The position numbers and the translations under genes are program-made. A stretch of DNA of 64,000 bases from Calditrichota bacterium (GTDB lineage Bacteria > Zhuqueibacterota > Zhuqueibacteria > Zhuqueibacterales > Geothermadaptataceae): positions 248,001 to 312,000 of the forward strand of contig QQUE01000006.1 in the NCBI GenBank assembly GCA_008501765.1, in the 5' to 3' direction. Shown here piece after piece: positions 39,972 to 48,823 of the stretch. Below the pieces are notes generated by a model. The model saw only the letters and a list, made by a program, of their open reading frames with translations, did not search any database and was not told the origin of the DNA. Within the stretch, counting starts at the first letter, position 1. The number at the start of each line of letters is the position of its first letter.

Positions 39972-40820
39972 ATGAAAAATATCGCTAAAACCCGGCTTGT
40001 TGAAGTTGGATCCGTTAAAATAGGTGCCGGCAATCCGATGGTACTTATCTGTGGGCCCTGCGTAATTGAAGATGCCGATGTCATGAAACGCGCGGCAGAT
40101 AGTATTTGTGCTATCGCGGACAAACTGAAAATGCCGCTTATTTTTAAATCATCCTATGTAAAAGACAACCGCTCGAGCGAGGAAAGTTACCAGGGCCCGG
40201 GGCTGGAAAAAGGGCTTGAAATATTGGCCCATATTCGCGAGCAATATAAGGTGCCGGTATTGTCTGACGTGCACACGCCGGAAGAAGCAAAACGCGCCGC
40301 CGAAGTGCTGGATGTATTGCAAATCCCGGCTTATCTCTCGATGCAGACTTCGCTGGCTATCGCCGCTGGCAAAACCGGAAAAGCGGTGAATATCAAAAAA
40401 GGCCAGTTTCTCGATCCGGCTGATATGGAAAAAGTTATCGGCAAAATTGAGCGTACGGGAAATAAAAATATTTTGCTCACTGAGCGTGGCGCCAGTTTTG
40501 GCTACCACAATTTAGTGGTTGATATGCGTTCGCTCGTCACCATGCGAGCGCTCGGCTATCCCGTGGTTTATGATCCGACGCACAGTGTGCGAGTCTATGG
40601 AATCTCCTCCAGCGATCCTGCTGGCGGCCGCCCGGAATTTATCCCGGCTTTGACCCGGGCCGGTGTCGCCACCGGAATAGACGTGCTATTTATCGAAAGC
40701 CACCCGTGTGTCGCGGAGGCTAAATGCGATGCTGCCAGCCAGTTACCCATCGATCAACTTGAAAATTTATTGCGGCAATCCTTGGAAATTGATGCCGTCG
40801 TCCGGGCACAGGGAAATTAG
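39972..40820 (+). CDS. kdsA: Kdo-8-phosphate synthase, metal-dependent class
   Basis: Condenses arabinose-5-phosphate with PEP. 282 residues, LICGPCVIEDADVM, FKSSYVKDNRSSEESYQGPG, LSDVHTP, QTSLAIAAGKTG and VYDPTHSV are the family marks. Cys30 in CGPC is the metal ligand that defines the metal-dependent class (Asn in E. coli). It sits 12 nt after pyrG and just before kdsD, which makes its A5P substrate. Confidence 0.96.
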   Translation: MKNIAKTRLVEVGSVKIGAGNPMVLICGPCVIEDADVMKRAADSICAIADKLKMPLIFKSSYVKDNRSSEESYQGPGLEKGLEILAHIREQYKVPVLSDVHTPEEAKRAAEVLDVLQIPAYLSMQTSLAIAAGKTGKAVNIKKGQFLDPADMEKVIGKIERTGNKNILLTERGASFGYHNLVVDMRSLVTMRALGYPVVYDPTHSVRVYGISSSDPAGGRPEFIPALTRAGVATGIDVLFIESHPCVAEAKCDAASQLPIDQLENLLRQSLEIDAVVRAQGN

Positions 40821-40823
40821 AGT

Positions 40824-41837
40824 ATGCAGAAAAACAGCACAACAGCACAAGCACCCACACCACAACTGTACTCTGCTGACAAATGTATTGAAGATGCGCG
40901 GCGGGTAGTTCGCATCGAGGCGGCTGCGGTTGCAGCGCTTGAATCACGAATCGGCGCCACTTTTACCGCTGTCGTCGATTTACTTTATAATTGCACCGGG
41001 CGAGTCGTAGTGACAGGTATAGGCAAAAGCGGGATAATCGGGAAAAAAATAGCGGCCACTCTCAGCAGCACCGGCACGCCGGCGTTTTTCCTGCACGCTA
41101 CTGAAGGTCTGCACGGCGATTTGGGGATGTTGCGCAGCGAGGATGTTGTGATTTGTATTTCCAAGAGTGGCAGCAATTCTGAGTTTGATTTTCTGGTACC
41201 GCAATTTCGTCGGCTGGGCGTCACCATTGTCGCATTTGCCGGTAATCTAAAAAGCAATTTGGCGCAAAATTCAGATTTTGTCATCGATATTTCAGTCGAG
41301 GAAGAAGCCTGCCCGCTCGATCTTGCCCCGACAGCCAGTTCCACAGCCACGCTGGCCATGGGTGATGCGCTGGCAATTGCCGTTTTAGGAAAAAGACAAT
41401 TCAGCGTGGAAGATTTTGCTGCCCGACATCCGGGGGGTGCGCTGGGACGGCGGCTTTTTCTGCGGGCTGATGATTTGGTCGATAAAACCAGAATTCCGAT
41501 GGTTGTGCCGGATGCCAGTTTTGATCATGTTTTAGCAGAAATATCGAAAAAAAGATACGGCGCTACCTGTGTGATCGGTGATGGCGGGAAAATAATCGGG
41601 TTTATTACCGACGGTGATTTACGTCGAATTTTAAGAAAAAATTCAGATCATTTAAGTATTCAGGCGCGTGATATTATGACGAGCACCCCGCGAACGATTG
41701 CGCCCGGAACGATGGCTGTCAAAGCCCTGGAAATTATGGAAGAATTCAGCATCACTCATCTCGTCATCGTTGACGACAAGCAAATTCCACAGGGATTGGT
41801 GCACATCCACGATTTGATAAAGGCTGGAATTTCATAG
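40824..41837 (+). CDS. kdsD: Arabinose-5-phosphate isomerase
   Basis: Converts ribulose-5-phosphate to arabinose-5-phosphate for Kdo. 337 residues: a SIS domain with TGIGKSGIIGKKIAATLSST, HATEGLHGDLGML, SKSGSNSE, the ARHPGGALGRRL linker, then two CBS domains (about 208-265 and 275-335). This architecture is that of KdsD/GutQ. It begins 3 nt after kdsA. Confidence 0.95.
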   Translation: MQKNSTTAQAPTPQLYSADKCIEDARRVVRIEAAAVAALESRIGATFTAVVDLLYNCTGRVVVTGIGKSGIIGKKIAATLSSTGTPAFFLHATEGLHGDLGMLRSEDVVICISKSGSNSEFDFLVPQFRRLGVTIVAFAGNLKSNLAQNSDFVIDISVEEEACPLDLAPTASSTATLAMGDALAIAVLGKRQFSVEDFAARHPGGALGRRLFLRADDLVDKTRIPMVVPDASFDHVLAEISKKRYGATCVIGDGGKIIGFITDGDLRRILRKNSDHLSIQARDIMTSTPRTIAPGTMAVKALEIMEEFSITHLVIVDDKQIPQGLVHIHDLIKAGIS

Positions 41838-41840
41838 AAA

Positions 41841-42773
41841 ATGGCACGCTTTCGTCTCCTGAAAAAGGCAAAAAATACACTTATTTATTGGTCGGTTTTG
41901 GCGCTGGTAAAAGTGATTCGTGCTGTACCCGAAGCAATAGCGCAAAATTCTATGGCTTTTCTTGGTCGATTCGCCTACCGTGTGGCGAAGGGTGAGCGAA
42001 AAAAGGTATTGCGTAATTTGGAATTGATCTTTGAAGACAGGCTTTCAGAAAATGAGCGCAGCGAAAAAGCGGAAAAGATATTTGAACTGATTGCCCGAAA
42101 TGCTGTGGCCGCATTGCGAATTCCAAATTATTTTAACAATGGAATTGAAAATCACGTCACTATAAATGGGAAAACATATCTTGAAAATGCTATGGCCAAA
42201 GGCAAAGGTGTTCTCGGACTCACCGGCCATATCGGTTCGTGGGAGTTGTTGGCAGCCAGTATTTCCCAGGCTGGATTTCCGTTGGCTGTGGTCGGGAAAA
42301 AACTTTATGATAAGCGAATTGACAAGTTGCTTATTGGCTGGCGCACCGCAGCCGGCATGATTTATATTTCGCGCGATGGCGCTGCCCGCCGCATGTTACA
42401 ATGGCTGAAAAAAGGTAAAATGCTGGGCGTGCTCATCGATCAGGACACAAAAATTGAAAGCGAATTTGTTCCTTTTATGGGACATTTGGCGCGGACACCG
42501 ATAGCGCCTATGCTGCTGGCGCAACGCTTGGGCGCTCCGATCGTGCCAATGGCGATTCATTTGCAGGAAGACGGTAAGCACATCATCACGATTCTACCGG
42601 AATTGGAACTCGAGCCGAATGATAAATCCCTGGAGACGCGGCAACGGAACCTGGCGCGCTGCAACGCTGCGTTGGAAAAATTGATCTCAATTGATGACCG
42701 CCAGTGGGTGTGGATGCACGAGCGCTGGAAATCAAAACCTGCTGAACTAGTGCCGAGTGCCATTACGAACTGA
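41841..42773 (+). CDS. Lipid A acyltransferase, LpxL/HtrB family
   Basis: 310 residues. One N-terminal hydrophobic segment (LIYWSVLALVKVIRAV) anchors it to the inner membrane. The acyltransferase HX4E motif is H130-IGSW-E135, followed by the GAARRMLQWLKKGKMLGVLIDQD block and QRLGAPIVPM; the end WVWMHERWKSK is typical of HtrB proteins. It transfers a secondary acyl chain to Kdo-lipid A or a precursor. The exact acyl chain is unknown. It begins 3 nt after kdsD and closes the Kdo subcluster. Confidence 0.88.
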   Translation: MARFRLLKKAKNTLIYWSVLALVKVIRAVPEAIAQNSMAFLGRFAYRVAKGERKKVLRNLELIFEDRLSENERSEKAEKIFELIARNAVAALRIPNYFNNGIENHVTINGKTYLENAMAKGKGVLGLTGHIGSWELLAASISQAGFPLAVVGKKLYDKRIDKLLIGWRTAAGMIYISRDGAARRMLQWLKKGKMLGVLIDQDTKIESEFVPFMGHLARTPIAPMLLAQRLGAPIVPMAIHLQEDGKHIITILPELELEPNDKSLETRQRNLARCNAALEKLISIDDRQWVWMHERWKSKPAELVPSAITN

Positions 42774-42918
42774 CACTGTGATATTTAATTTTGCGTAGTG
42801 ATTTAAGTATAAATTGTGCATATTCTCGCAGGTGTTCAGCAATCAATTTTTGAAAAGAAAATGGATACCTATTTAGCCTGCATTAGTCATATATATATTT
42901 CTATATAAAATTAAACTA

Positions 42919-42948
42919 TTGATAATTATGTCGTTACAATTAGATTAT
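42919..42948 (+). promoter_or_regulatory. Candidate lptC promoter
   Basis: TTGATA (42919-42924; five of six), 18 bp, GATTAT (42943-42948; four of six). It precedes the palindrome, which would then be part of the lptC leader. Confidence 0.35.
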
Positions 42949-42970
42949 AGAAAAAATAAGTTTTCCCAAA

Positions 42971-43059
42971 AAAAATCTCACGCAGAGCCACGGAGTACGC
43001 AAAGTTTTATTTCTTTAAATCTTTTCTCTGCGCGCTTTGCGACTCTGCGTGAGAATTTT
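42971..43059. repeat. Imperfect palindromic repeat with CGCAGAG units
   Basis: AAAAATCTCACGCAGAG (42971-42987) mirrors CTCTGCGTGAGAATTTTT (43043-43059 region). The core 12 bp TCTCACGCAGAG (42976-42987) and CTCTGCGTGAGA (43043-43054) are perfect complements. Inside, weaker units ACGGAG, ACGCAAAG and TCTGCGCGCTTTGCG continue the pattern. This resembles a CGCAGAG-unit intergenic repeat seen in many unrelated bacteria, and should fold into a long hairpin. It is higher in GC than its surroundings. Confidence 0.75.
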
Positions 43060-43114
43060 TCAGGTTAGAATAACCGTAGTTTCTCAAATTTTTTATTAAG
43101 TTTGATTTTAATTT

Positions 43115-43753
43115 ATGCGAAATTTACCTGTAAAAATATTGATAATTGGTTTCACCCTTGTCGCATGCGAAGATTTTGACAGCCGTGCTTTGCAGCAGCC
43201 GAACGAAAAACCACCGGATCAGGAGGGGTGGAATTCGGTCATTGTATTAACAAATTTGGGCCAGCCTACGGCTGTCATTAAATACAAGCACATGACGAAA
43301 TATCTGAATAAAAAACAAACCCATTTTGATGGTGGGATTCTGGTTGATTTCTTTAATAAAGAAGGTGAGCATGCCTCGCATTTGACGGCCGGGCGGGGCG
43401 TGGTTTATGACTCGCGTAATAATTTCGATGCTTATGAAAATGTAATTCTGGTTTCCGACAGTGGTTCCGTGCTGATGACGGAGGAGTTGAAATGGGATAA
43501 TGCCCGCAAAAAGATATTTTCCAATGTTTTTTCGACGTTTACCACTGCGGACGGGGATACTCTTTATGGCGATAGTTTTGAGTCCGACGCGCGCATGCAG
43601 AACGTGAAAATCAACCAGCCGCGTGGTGTAACGCATACGGAATTATCGTTAGTGGAGCTTGACACAGATGCCGATTCACTTGATTCTGTGCTGCCGGATA
43701 CGACCGTTGCCACCGATTCTTTGCGTCGACAGCAACCGGCGGTTGAGGAGTAA
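43115..43753 (+). CDS. lptC: LPS export protein LptC, lipoprotein form
   Basis: 212 residues; signal ends in LVAC with Cys18, so a lipidated form rather than the bitopic E. coli LptC. The beta-jellyroll part includes TAVIKYKHMTKYLNKKQTHFDGGILVDF (about residues 53-80) and HASHLTAGRGVVYDSRNNFDAYENV, the LptC/YrbK pattern. A C-terminal tail rich in Asp, Thr and Ser follows. It starts the lptC-lptA-lptB-rpoN unit, 3 nt before lptA. Shine-Dalgarno is weak. Confidence 0.85.
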   Translation: MRNLPVKILIIGFTLVACEDFDSRALQQPNEKPPDQEGWNSVIVLTNLGQPTAVIKYKHMTKYLNKKQTHFDGGILVDFFNKEGEHASHLTAGRGVVYDSRNNFDAYENVILVSDSGSVLMTEELKWDNARKKIFSNVFSTFTTADGDTLYGDSFESDARMQNVKINQPRGVTHTELSLVELDTDADSLDSVLPDTTVATDSLRRQQPAVEE

Positions 43754-43756
43754 TCA

Positions 43757-44902
43757 ATGAGAACCGTGCGGTTTGTTTTGTTCTTTCTTATTTCTATTAC
43801 GGTCCTGGTTGCTTCACAATTAAACCTGCAAGCCCAGCAGGGAAAAAAAGAGCGGCTGCAGTTAAAACATGCCAATCAGGCTGAAAGTTATTTGAAAAAT
43901 AACGAACTCATTCGTAAATTCTATGGCAATGTCATTTTTTCTCAAGGGGAAATGAATTTGCAGTGTGATGAGCTTTTTAGCTTTGAGAAAAAGAACGAAT
44001 ATCTGCTGCGCGGGCATGTAAAAATTCAGGATCCTGATTTTAAACTGGTGGCAGATTCCGCCAGATATTTTGCGGAGAAAAAAGTGTTTCAAGCCTACGG
44101 GGATGTGACTCTCAGTTCCGATGATTCTAAGTTGAATGCACGAACAGTGACCTATTTTCAAACTGAAAAACGGGCGGTGGCTGAGAAAGACGTACAGATA
44201 GATGATAAAAAACAGCGTGTTGAAATAACCGGGCAACGAGCTGAACTGGTGCGGAAGAAAAAGTACACCAAAATAACCGGCGATCCGCTTTTTATCCAGT
44301 ACGATTCCACCGGCCGGGAAGAAATGCGAATTGTCGGCGAAAGTATGGAATCTTTTGATCAGGGTAAACATTTTGAGATTAAGAAAAATGTGAAAATAAC
44401 CCGGGATTCGACGGTTGCCACCTGCGGCTTTGCGTCTTATTTTGCGGATTCGGAAATTATCGAGTTGCAGGAAAATCCCGTGGCCATCAATGCCAGTGAT
44501 AAAATTACCGGCGAAAAAATGCAACTGCAAATGCGCGATAAAAAATTGCAACATATTCTGGTGACGGGTAAATCGAAATTCGTCTCGACTCCGGATTCAT
44601 CAATCCGTGAAGTTGCGAAAGAAAATTATCTGACCGGCCAAAGCATCCAACTTTATTTCGTTGAAAATGAGGTCCGCAAAGTACATGTCAACGGTACGGC
44701 AACCAGTGTTTATCATATTGTCAACGAAGACGGTGTGTATCAGGGACAAAATTGGGCGCAAGGCGATACGATTATAATCTCAATTGCAAAAAAGGCGATA
44801 AATCGAATAAAAATAAAAAGTGAGCCCGGCAACTCTCAAGGCAAATTTTCACCGCCGGAAGGACAAAAAGCGGATAGCAGTACCGTTGGTAAAACTCTAT
44901 GA
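43757..44902 (+). CDS. lptA: LPS transport periplasmic protein LptA/OstA-like, enlarged
   Basis: 381 residues, about twice E. coli LptA. A signal peptide (FVLFFLISITVLVASQLNLQAQ) precedes repeated OstA beta strands: NNELIRKFYGNVIFSQGEMNLQCDE..., HVKIQDPDFKLVADSARYF, AYGDVTLSSDDSKLNARTV, then similar units to residue ~340. It should bridge the periplasm between LptBFGC and LptD. The extra strands could make a longer bridge in one chain. Its stop overlaps lptB (ATGA). Confidence 0.85.
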   Translation: MRTVRFVLFFLISITVLVASQLNLQAQQGKKERLQLKHANQAESYLKNNELIRKFYGNVIFSQGEMNLQCDELFSFEKKNEYLLRGHVKIQDPDFKLVADSARYFAEKKVFQAYGDVTLSSDDSKLNARTVTYFQTEKRAVAEKDVQIDDKKQRVEITGQRAELVRKKKYTKITGDPLFIQYDSTGREEMRIVGESMESFDQGKHFEIKKNVKITRDSTVATCGFASYFADSEIIELQENPVAINASDKITGEKMQLQMRDKKLQHILVTGKSKFVSTPDSSIREVAKENYLTGQSIQLYFVENEVRKVHVNGTATSVYHIVNEDGVYQGQNWAQGDTIIISIAKKAINRIKIKSEPGNSQGKFSPPEGQKADSSTVGKTL

Positions 44903-45624
44903 TTTTAAAAGCCACAAATTTAGTTAAAATATACGCCAAAAGACGTGTCGTCAACAATGTGAATGTCGAGGTGAGTCAGGGTGAAATAGTCGGTTTGCTT
45001 GGGCCAAATGGCGCCGGGAAAACCACAACTTTTTACATGATTACCGGAATGGTGGCCCCTTCGGCCGGGCAAATTACTCTTGATGACGAGGAAATCACCC
45101 GATATCCTATGTACAAGCGCGCACGGCTTGGTATTGGATATCTGGCGCAAGAAGCATCCATTTTTCGACAGCTAACTGTGGCAGAAAATATCATGGCAAT
45201 ACTTGAAACGTTGCCGTTGTCACGCAAGGAACGCAAAGAAAGGCTGCTTGAGTTGTTAGATGAATTGTCCATTGCACATTTGGCAAAAAGCAAAGCCTAT
45301 ACGCTTTCGGGAGGGGAAAGAAGGCGGCTGGAAATTACGCGCTCGTTGGTGACGAAACCAAAATTTATTTTATTGGATGAACCCTTTGCAGGCGTTGATC
45401 CAATCGCCGTGGAAGATATTCAAAGTATTGTTCATGGATTAAAAGACAAAGGCATCGGCGTTTTAATAACCGACCATAATGTGCATGAAACTTTATCGAT
45501 TACCGATAGAGCCTATTTATTATTTGAAGGCAATGTATTGCTTTCGGGCACGGCGGAGCATTTGGCCAACGATCCGGAAGCAAGAAAATTATACCTCGGG
45601 GATAAATTCAAATTGGATCGATAA
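44899..45624 (+). CDS. lptB: LPS export ABC transporter ATPase LptB
   Basis: 241 residues, ATPase that powers LptFG. Walker A GPNGAGKTTTF, Q-loop YLAQEASIFRQLTVAENI, signature LSGGERRRLEI, Walker B FILLDEPFAGVDPIAVEDI and switch His in ITDHNVHETL are all in place. The GYLAQE and DPIAVEDIQ forms are LptB hallmarks. rpoN follows after 63 nt. lptF/lptG are not adjacent. Confidence 0.95.
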   Translation: MILKATNLVKIYAKRRVVNNVNVEVSQGEIVGLLGPNGAGKTTTFYMITGMVAPSAGQITLDDEEITRYPMYKRARLGIGYLAQEASIFRQLTVAENIMAILETLPLSRKERKERLLELLDELSIAHLAKSKAYTLSGGERRRLEITRSLVTKPKFILLDEPFAGVDPIAVEDIQSIVHGLKDKGIGVLITDHNVHETLSITDRAYLLFEGNVLLSGTAEHLANDPEARKLYLGDKFKLDR

Positions 45625-45687
45625 TTTTTCCGATCTGTGGAGTGAGTTTATGGTTTTTTATAGGATTTTAATAAGGGCTTAGGAATT

Positions 45688-47178
45688 ATGCTTAGTATTC
45701 ATCAGCGACTTGTACAAAAACAAATTCAATCACCGCAGCAGGTCCTCTTGTCTTCCCTTCTGCAATTGCCGTTGTTAAAATTTGAGCAACGGCTGAAGAT
45801 GGAGCTCGAAGCCAATCCTATGCTTGAAATTAGCGACGAGATGGAAATGGAGCAAGACCAGGAGCTCGAGGAAAACGAGGAACAGGAGCTAAAAGAAGAA
45901 AAGGAAGAAAAAGCCGAGGCAGAATCCAAAGATGGAGAACTGGAAGAATCTGGTGAAGCAGATAGCGGTGATGCCGTAGAAGATATTGATAAACATGAAG
46001 ATATTGATGACTCCGACTGGGAAGCTATTTTAGGTGATGATGGAACTCTCGATACACGGGCTCCAAAAGACAACAGCGCGGAGGTTTATGAGCGTCCTGA
46101 TATTGCGACAAGCAATTTATACGAGCACCTCCTGGAGCAACTTCATCTCCTTAATCTGAATCTGGAAGATAATGAAATAGGCGAATATATAATTTGGAAT
46201 ATCAATGAAATGGGCTACCTGGCTTGTGATGTACCTGTAATCGCCCATAATCTCGACGTTGAAGAAGCCGATGTTGAGCGAATATTAACACAAATCCAAC
46301 GGTTTGATCCGGTAAGTATTGGTGCCCGCAATTTGCAGGAATGCCTGTTAATTCAGCTTTTAGAACAGAGTCCGCCAGATAAACTTACAATCGAAGTAGT
46401 TCGCGATCACTTTGAAGATTTTTCAAACAAGCGCTACGAGCGCATCACCAAAAAAATGGATATGGATATTGAGGATTTGCGCGGGATTATCGAAGCGATT
46501 AAACACCTCAATCCAAAGCCGGGTGAAGGCTATGTAGCCTTCGCAGATACTTTAATCGTTCCGGATTTAGCCATCGTGCGCAAAGACGATGAATTTGAAA
46601 TCGTGATGAATGACTGGAACATTCCAAATCTGCGAATTAACAGTTCCTATAAAACACTGCTGTTTGATAAGAAATCGACGTCGCGGGAAACAAAAGATTT
46701 TGTGCGCAAACGCCTCGAATCTGCCCGCTGGATGATCAACTCAATCCATCAACGGCGGATGACCATCCTGAAAGTAGTCGAAACTTTGATCGAAAAACAA
46801 TACGCCTTTTTTGAAAAAGGAAAAGACCACATCAAACCAATGATTTTAAAAGACATTGCCGATGAGATTAATATGGATATCTCAACTGTTTCACGGGTGA
46901 CGAATGGAAAATACGTGCAGACGGAATGGGGCGTTTTTGAGTTGAAATATTTTTTTAGCGAGGGCATCAAAACCGATTCTGGTGAGGATGTTTCCAATCG
47001 CCGGGTGAAGCAACTCATTAAAGATATCATCGATAAAGAAGATCAGAAAAAGCCACTCAATGATCAGAGAATTGCCGACATGCTCAACAAGCAGGGGTAT
47101 ACATTAGCCCGGCGGACTGTCGCAAAGTACCGTGAGCAAATGGATATTCCGGTTTCCAGATTGCGGAAGGGATTGTAG
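45688..47178 (+). CDS. rpoN: RNA polymerase sigma-54 factor
   Basis: Directs RNA polymerase to -24/-12 promoters, opened by enhancer-binding ATPases. 496 residues: Gln/Leu-rich region I (RLVQKQIQSPQQVLLSSLLQL), a markedly acidic region II (about 52-118, Glu/Asp-rich), core-binding domain, and the C-terminal helix-turn-helix with RpoN box ARRTVAKYR at 474-482. Placement after lptB matches Proteobacteria; hpf and ptsN do not follow here. A terminator lies 49 nt downstream. Confidence 0.96.
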   Translation: MLSIHQRLVQKQIQSPQQVLLSSLLQLPLLKFEQRLKMELEANPMLEISDEMEMEQDQELEENEEQELKEEKEEKAEAESKDGELEESGEADSGDAVEDIDKHEDIDDSDWEAILGDDGTLDTRAPKDNSAEVYERPDIATSNLYEHLLEQLHLLNLNLEDNEIGEYIIWNINEMGYLACDVPVIAHNLDVEEADVERILTQIQRFDPVSIGARNLQECLLIQLLEQSPPDKLTIEVVRDHFEDFSNKRYERITKKMDMDIEDLRGIIEAIKHLNPKPGEGYVAFADTLIVPDLAIVRKDDEFEIVMNDWNIPNLRINSSYKTLLFDKKSTSRETKDFVRKRLESARWMINSIHQRRMTILKVVETLIEKQYAFFEKGKDHIKPMILKDIADEINMDISTVSRVTNGKYVQTEWGVFELKYFFSEGIKTDSGEDVSNRRVKQLIKDIIDKEDQKKPLNDQRIADMLNKQGYTLARRTVAKYREQMDIPVSRLRKGL

Positions 47179-47226
47179 ACTGTGTGTGTCGCTGCAGAAT
47201 GGCAGTAAATTTTCAGATATGAAACT

Positions 47227-47263
47227 AAAAACGGTGTTGGAAATTCCCTTCACCGTTTTTTTT
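47227..47263. terminator. Bidirectional terminator between rpoN and the lamin-tail gene
   Basis: AAAAACGGTG (47227-47236) pairs with CACCGTTTTT (47251-47260) around a 14-nt loop, with further Ts to 47263. The A-run on the left gives a T-run on the minus strand, so it can serve both convergent genes. Confidence 0.82.
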
Positions 47264-47293
47264 GTGTCCCGCCAATTGCATTTTGCGGCAGAA

Positions 47294-48604
47294 TTATTTC
47301 ATCAAGATAAGCTTCTTGGATTTGACGTATCCTTGACTTTGCAATTTGTACACGTAAACACCGCTCGGCACAATAGTGCCGGCATCGTCTTTGCCCTGCC
47401 AGCGAATCGAATGCGTTCCCTCAGCAACAATTTTATGCACCAATGTGGCGACACGTTGTCCCAAAAGATTGAAAACTTCCAATGTGATGTGCGACTGTTC
47501 TGATAGTGTGTACTGGATCGTTGTTTCCGGGTTAAACGGATTGGGATAGTTTTGGTGCAATGCGAAATCTGCGGGCATTTCCGAATTACTCTCGCTGGCA
47601 ACGGCTGTTGTCGTGTTGGAAGCCCCGGGTGTTGCTTCGACAAAATAGGCCCAATCAGAACTGCCGTCCGGTGTGCGGCCGTAGGAGGTGTCGGCAAATT
47701 GGGCGGTGTAAGTGAGTGAATCAATTATGGTGATCCCATCTGCGGCAACCAATCCAATTTGCTCGCCAATCCCCGATAGCCTGATATCCACATGTAAAAC
47801 ACCCTGATGTTCTTCTTTATCAGCGTAAAGCAGCAGAAAATCGCCGGCTGCAATTGTGGTTTTTGCCGGATCTGTGTCTGGAATTAACCACTGACTTAAA
47901 TCGGTTAAATCGTCAGTGATGAACATGCCGCCAATATCGACAGCTTCGCTTCCGGGATTGTAGATTTCAATCCAGTCCTCATAGGGATCTCCGTCATCGG
48001 CATCCTCATCAGGATCTACGAGCGATGCATCGTTGCTGGCTAAAAATTCATTGATATATAAAATCGGCAATTCGAGTGTGCCATTGGACGCGCCCGGAGT
48101 TGGCTCTGTAAAAAATCGCCAAACTGGGCCGCCGTCCACCGATCGGCCAAAGGATGTGTCTGCAGATTGATCGGCGTACGTCAGAGAATCGATCACCGTT
48201 GTTCCGTCCGAGGCAGTCAGGCCGATCTGTTCGCCGCCACCCGATAATTTAATATCGAGATGCAACACGCCCTGATGGGTTTCTCTGTCGGCGTACAGCA
48301 CCAAGAACCCACCAGCGGGAACGGTTGTTTTGGAGGCTTGATTGGCGGGAATTTGCCATTGCGTTAAGTTTGTCAAATCATCGGTGACATACATACCACC
48401 AATATCGACCGCATTCGTTCCCGGATTATAAATCTCGATCCAGTCTTCGAAAGGATCGCCATCAACTGAATCTTCTTCGGGATCGACTAGCGATGCATCA
48501 TTACTGGCAACAAATTCATTTATAACCAGGTTTTGTGCTTGTAAATTAGAAATAAACAGGAGAATGGTTCCTGTAATAAATATGAGGCTCGTAAATTTTC
48601 GCAT
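47294..48604 (-). CDS. Secreted protein: two lamin-tail domains plus type IX sorting domain
   Basis: 436 residues. Signal peptide (MRKFTSLIFITGTILLFISN). Two near-identical lamin-tail domains follow (about 25-172 and 181-328), each starting INEF(V/L)ASNDASLVDP with an acidic loop and EDWIEIYNPG, and ending in TPGASN. The C-terminal ~85 residues (ALHQNYPNPFNPETTIQYTL, LEVFNLLGQRVATLV, GVYVYKLQ) are a FlgD-like type IX secretion sorting domain. The product is therefore exported through the outer membrane and perhaps surface-attached. AGGAGG upstream of the ATG is strong. Ligand unknown. Confidence 0.85.
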   Translation of the reverse strand: MRKFTSLIFITGTILLFISNLQAQNLVINEFVASNDASLVDPEEDSVDGDPFEDWIEIYNPGTNAVDIGGMYVTDDLTNLTQWQIPANQASKTTVPAGGFLVLYADRETHQGVLHLDIKLSGGGEQIGLTASDGTTVIDSLTYADQSADTSFGRSVDGGPVWRFFTEPTPGASNGTLELPILYINEFLASNDASLVDPDEDADDGDPYEDWIEIYNPGSEAVDIGGMFITDDLTDLSQWLIPDTDPAKTTIAAGDFLLLYADKEEHQGVLHVDIRLSGIGEQIGLVAADGITIIDSLTYTAQFADTSYGRTPDGSSDWAYFVEATPGASNTTTAVASESNSEMPADFALHQNYPNPFNPETTIQYTLSEQSHITLEVFNLLGQRVATLVHKIVAEGTHSIRWQGKDDAGTIVPSGVYVYKLQSQGYVKSKKLILMK

Positions 48605-48823
48605 CCTGTTTCCTCCTGGAATAAAATAAAAGAATGATATTCGAGTATTAAAAATTATCCGTTAAAATAAGGAATAAAATGTAGCGTAAAACTAATCAAA
48701 AACTGCATAAAAATAAATGTAAATTATTGTGCGCATGCCGATCTGATCCATTCAATTATCGGCTCAAATATCAAAAAAAATTGATGGTTTTTCAATGTCA
48801 AGTGCAATAAAAGAGTCTCTTTT

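Larger units (their letters stand above)
42774..43114 (+). other. 341-nt intergenic region, promoter and palindrome
   Basis: No gene is seen. The first half is AT-rich and ends in a promoter candidate; the second half is occupied by the 89-bp CGCAGAG-type palindrome. It separates the Kdo genes from the Lpt genes, which may therefore be expressed independently. Confidence 0.7.
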
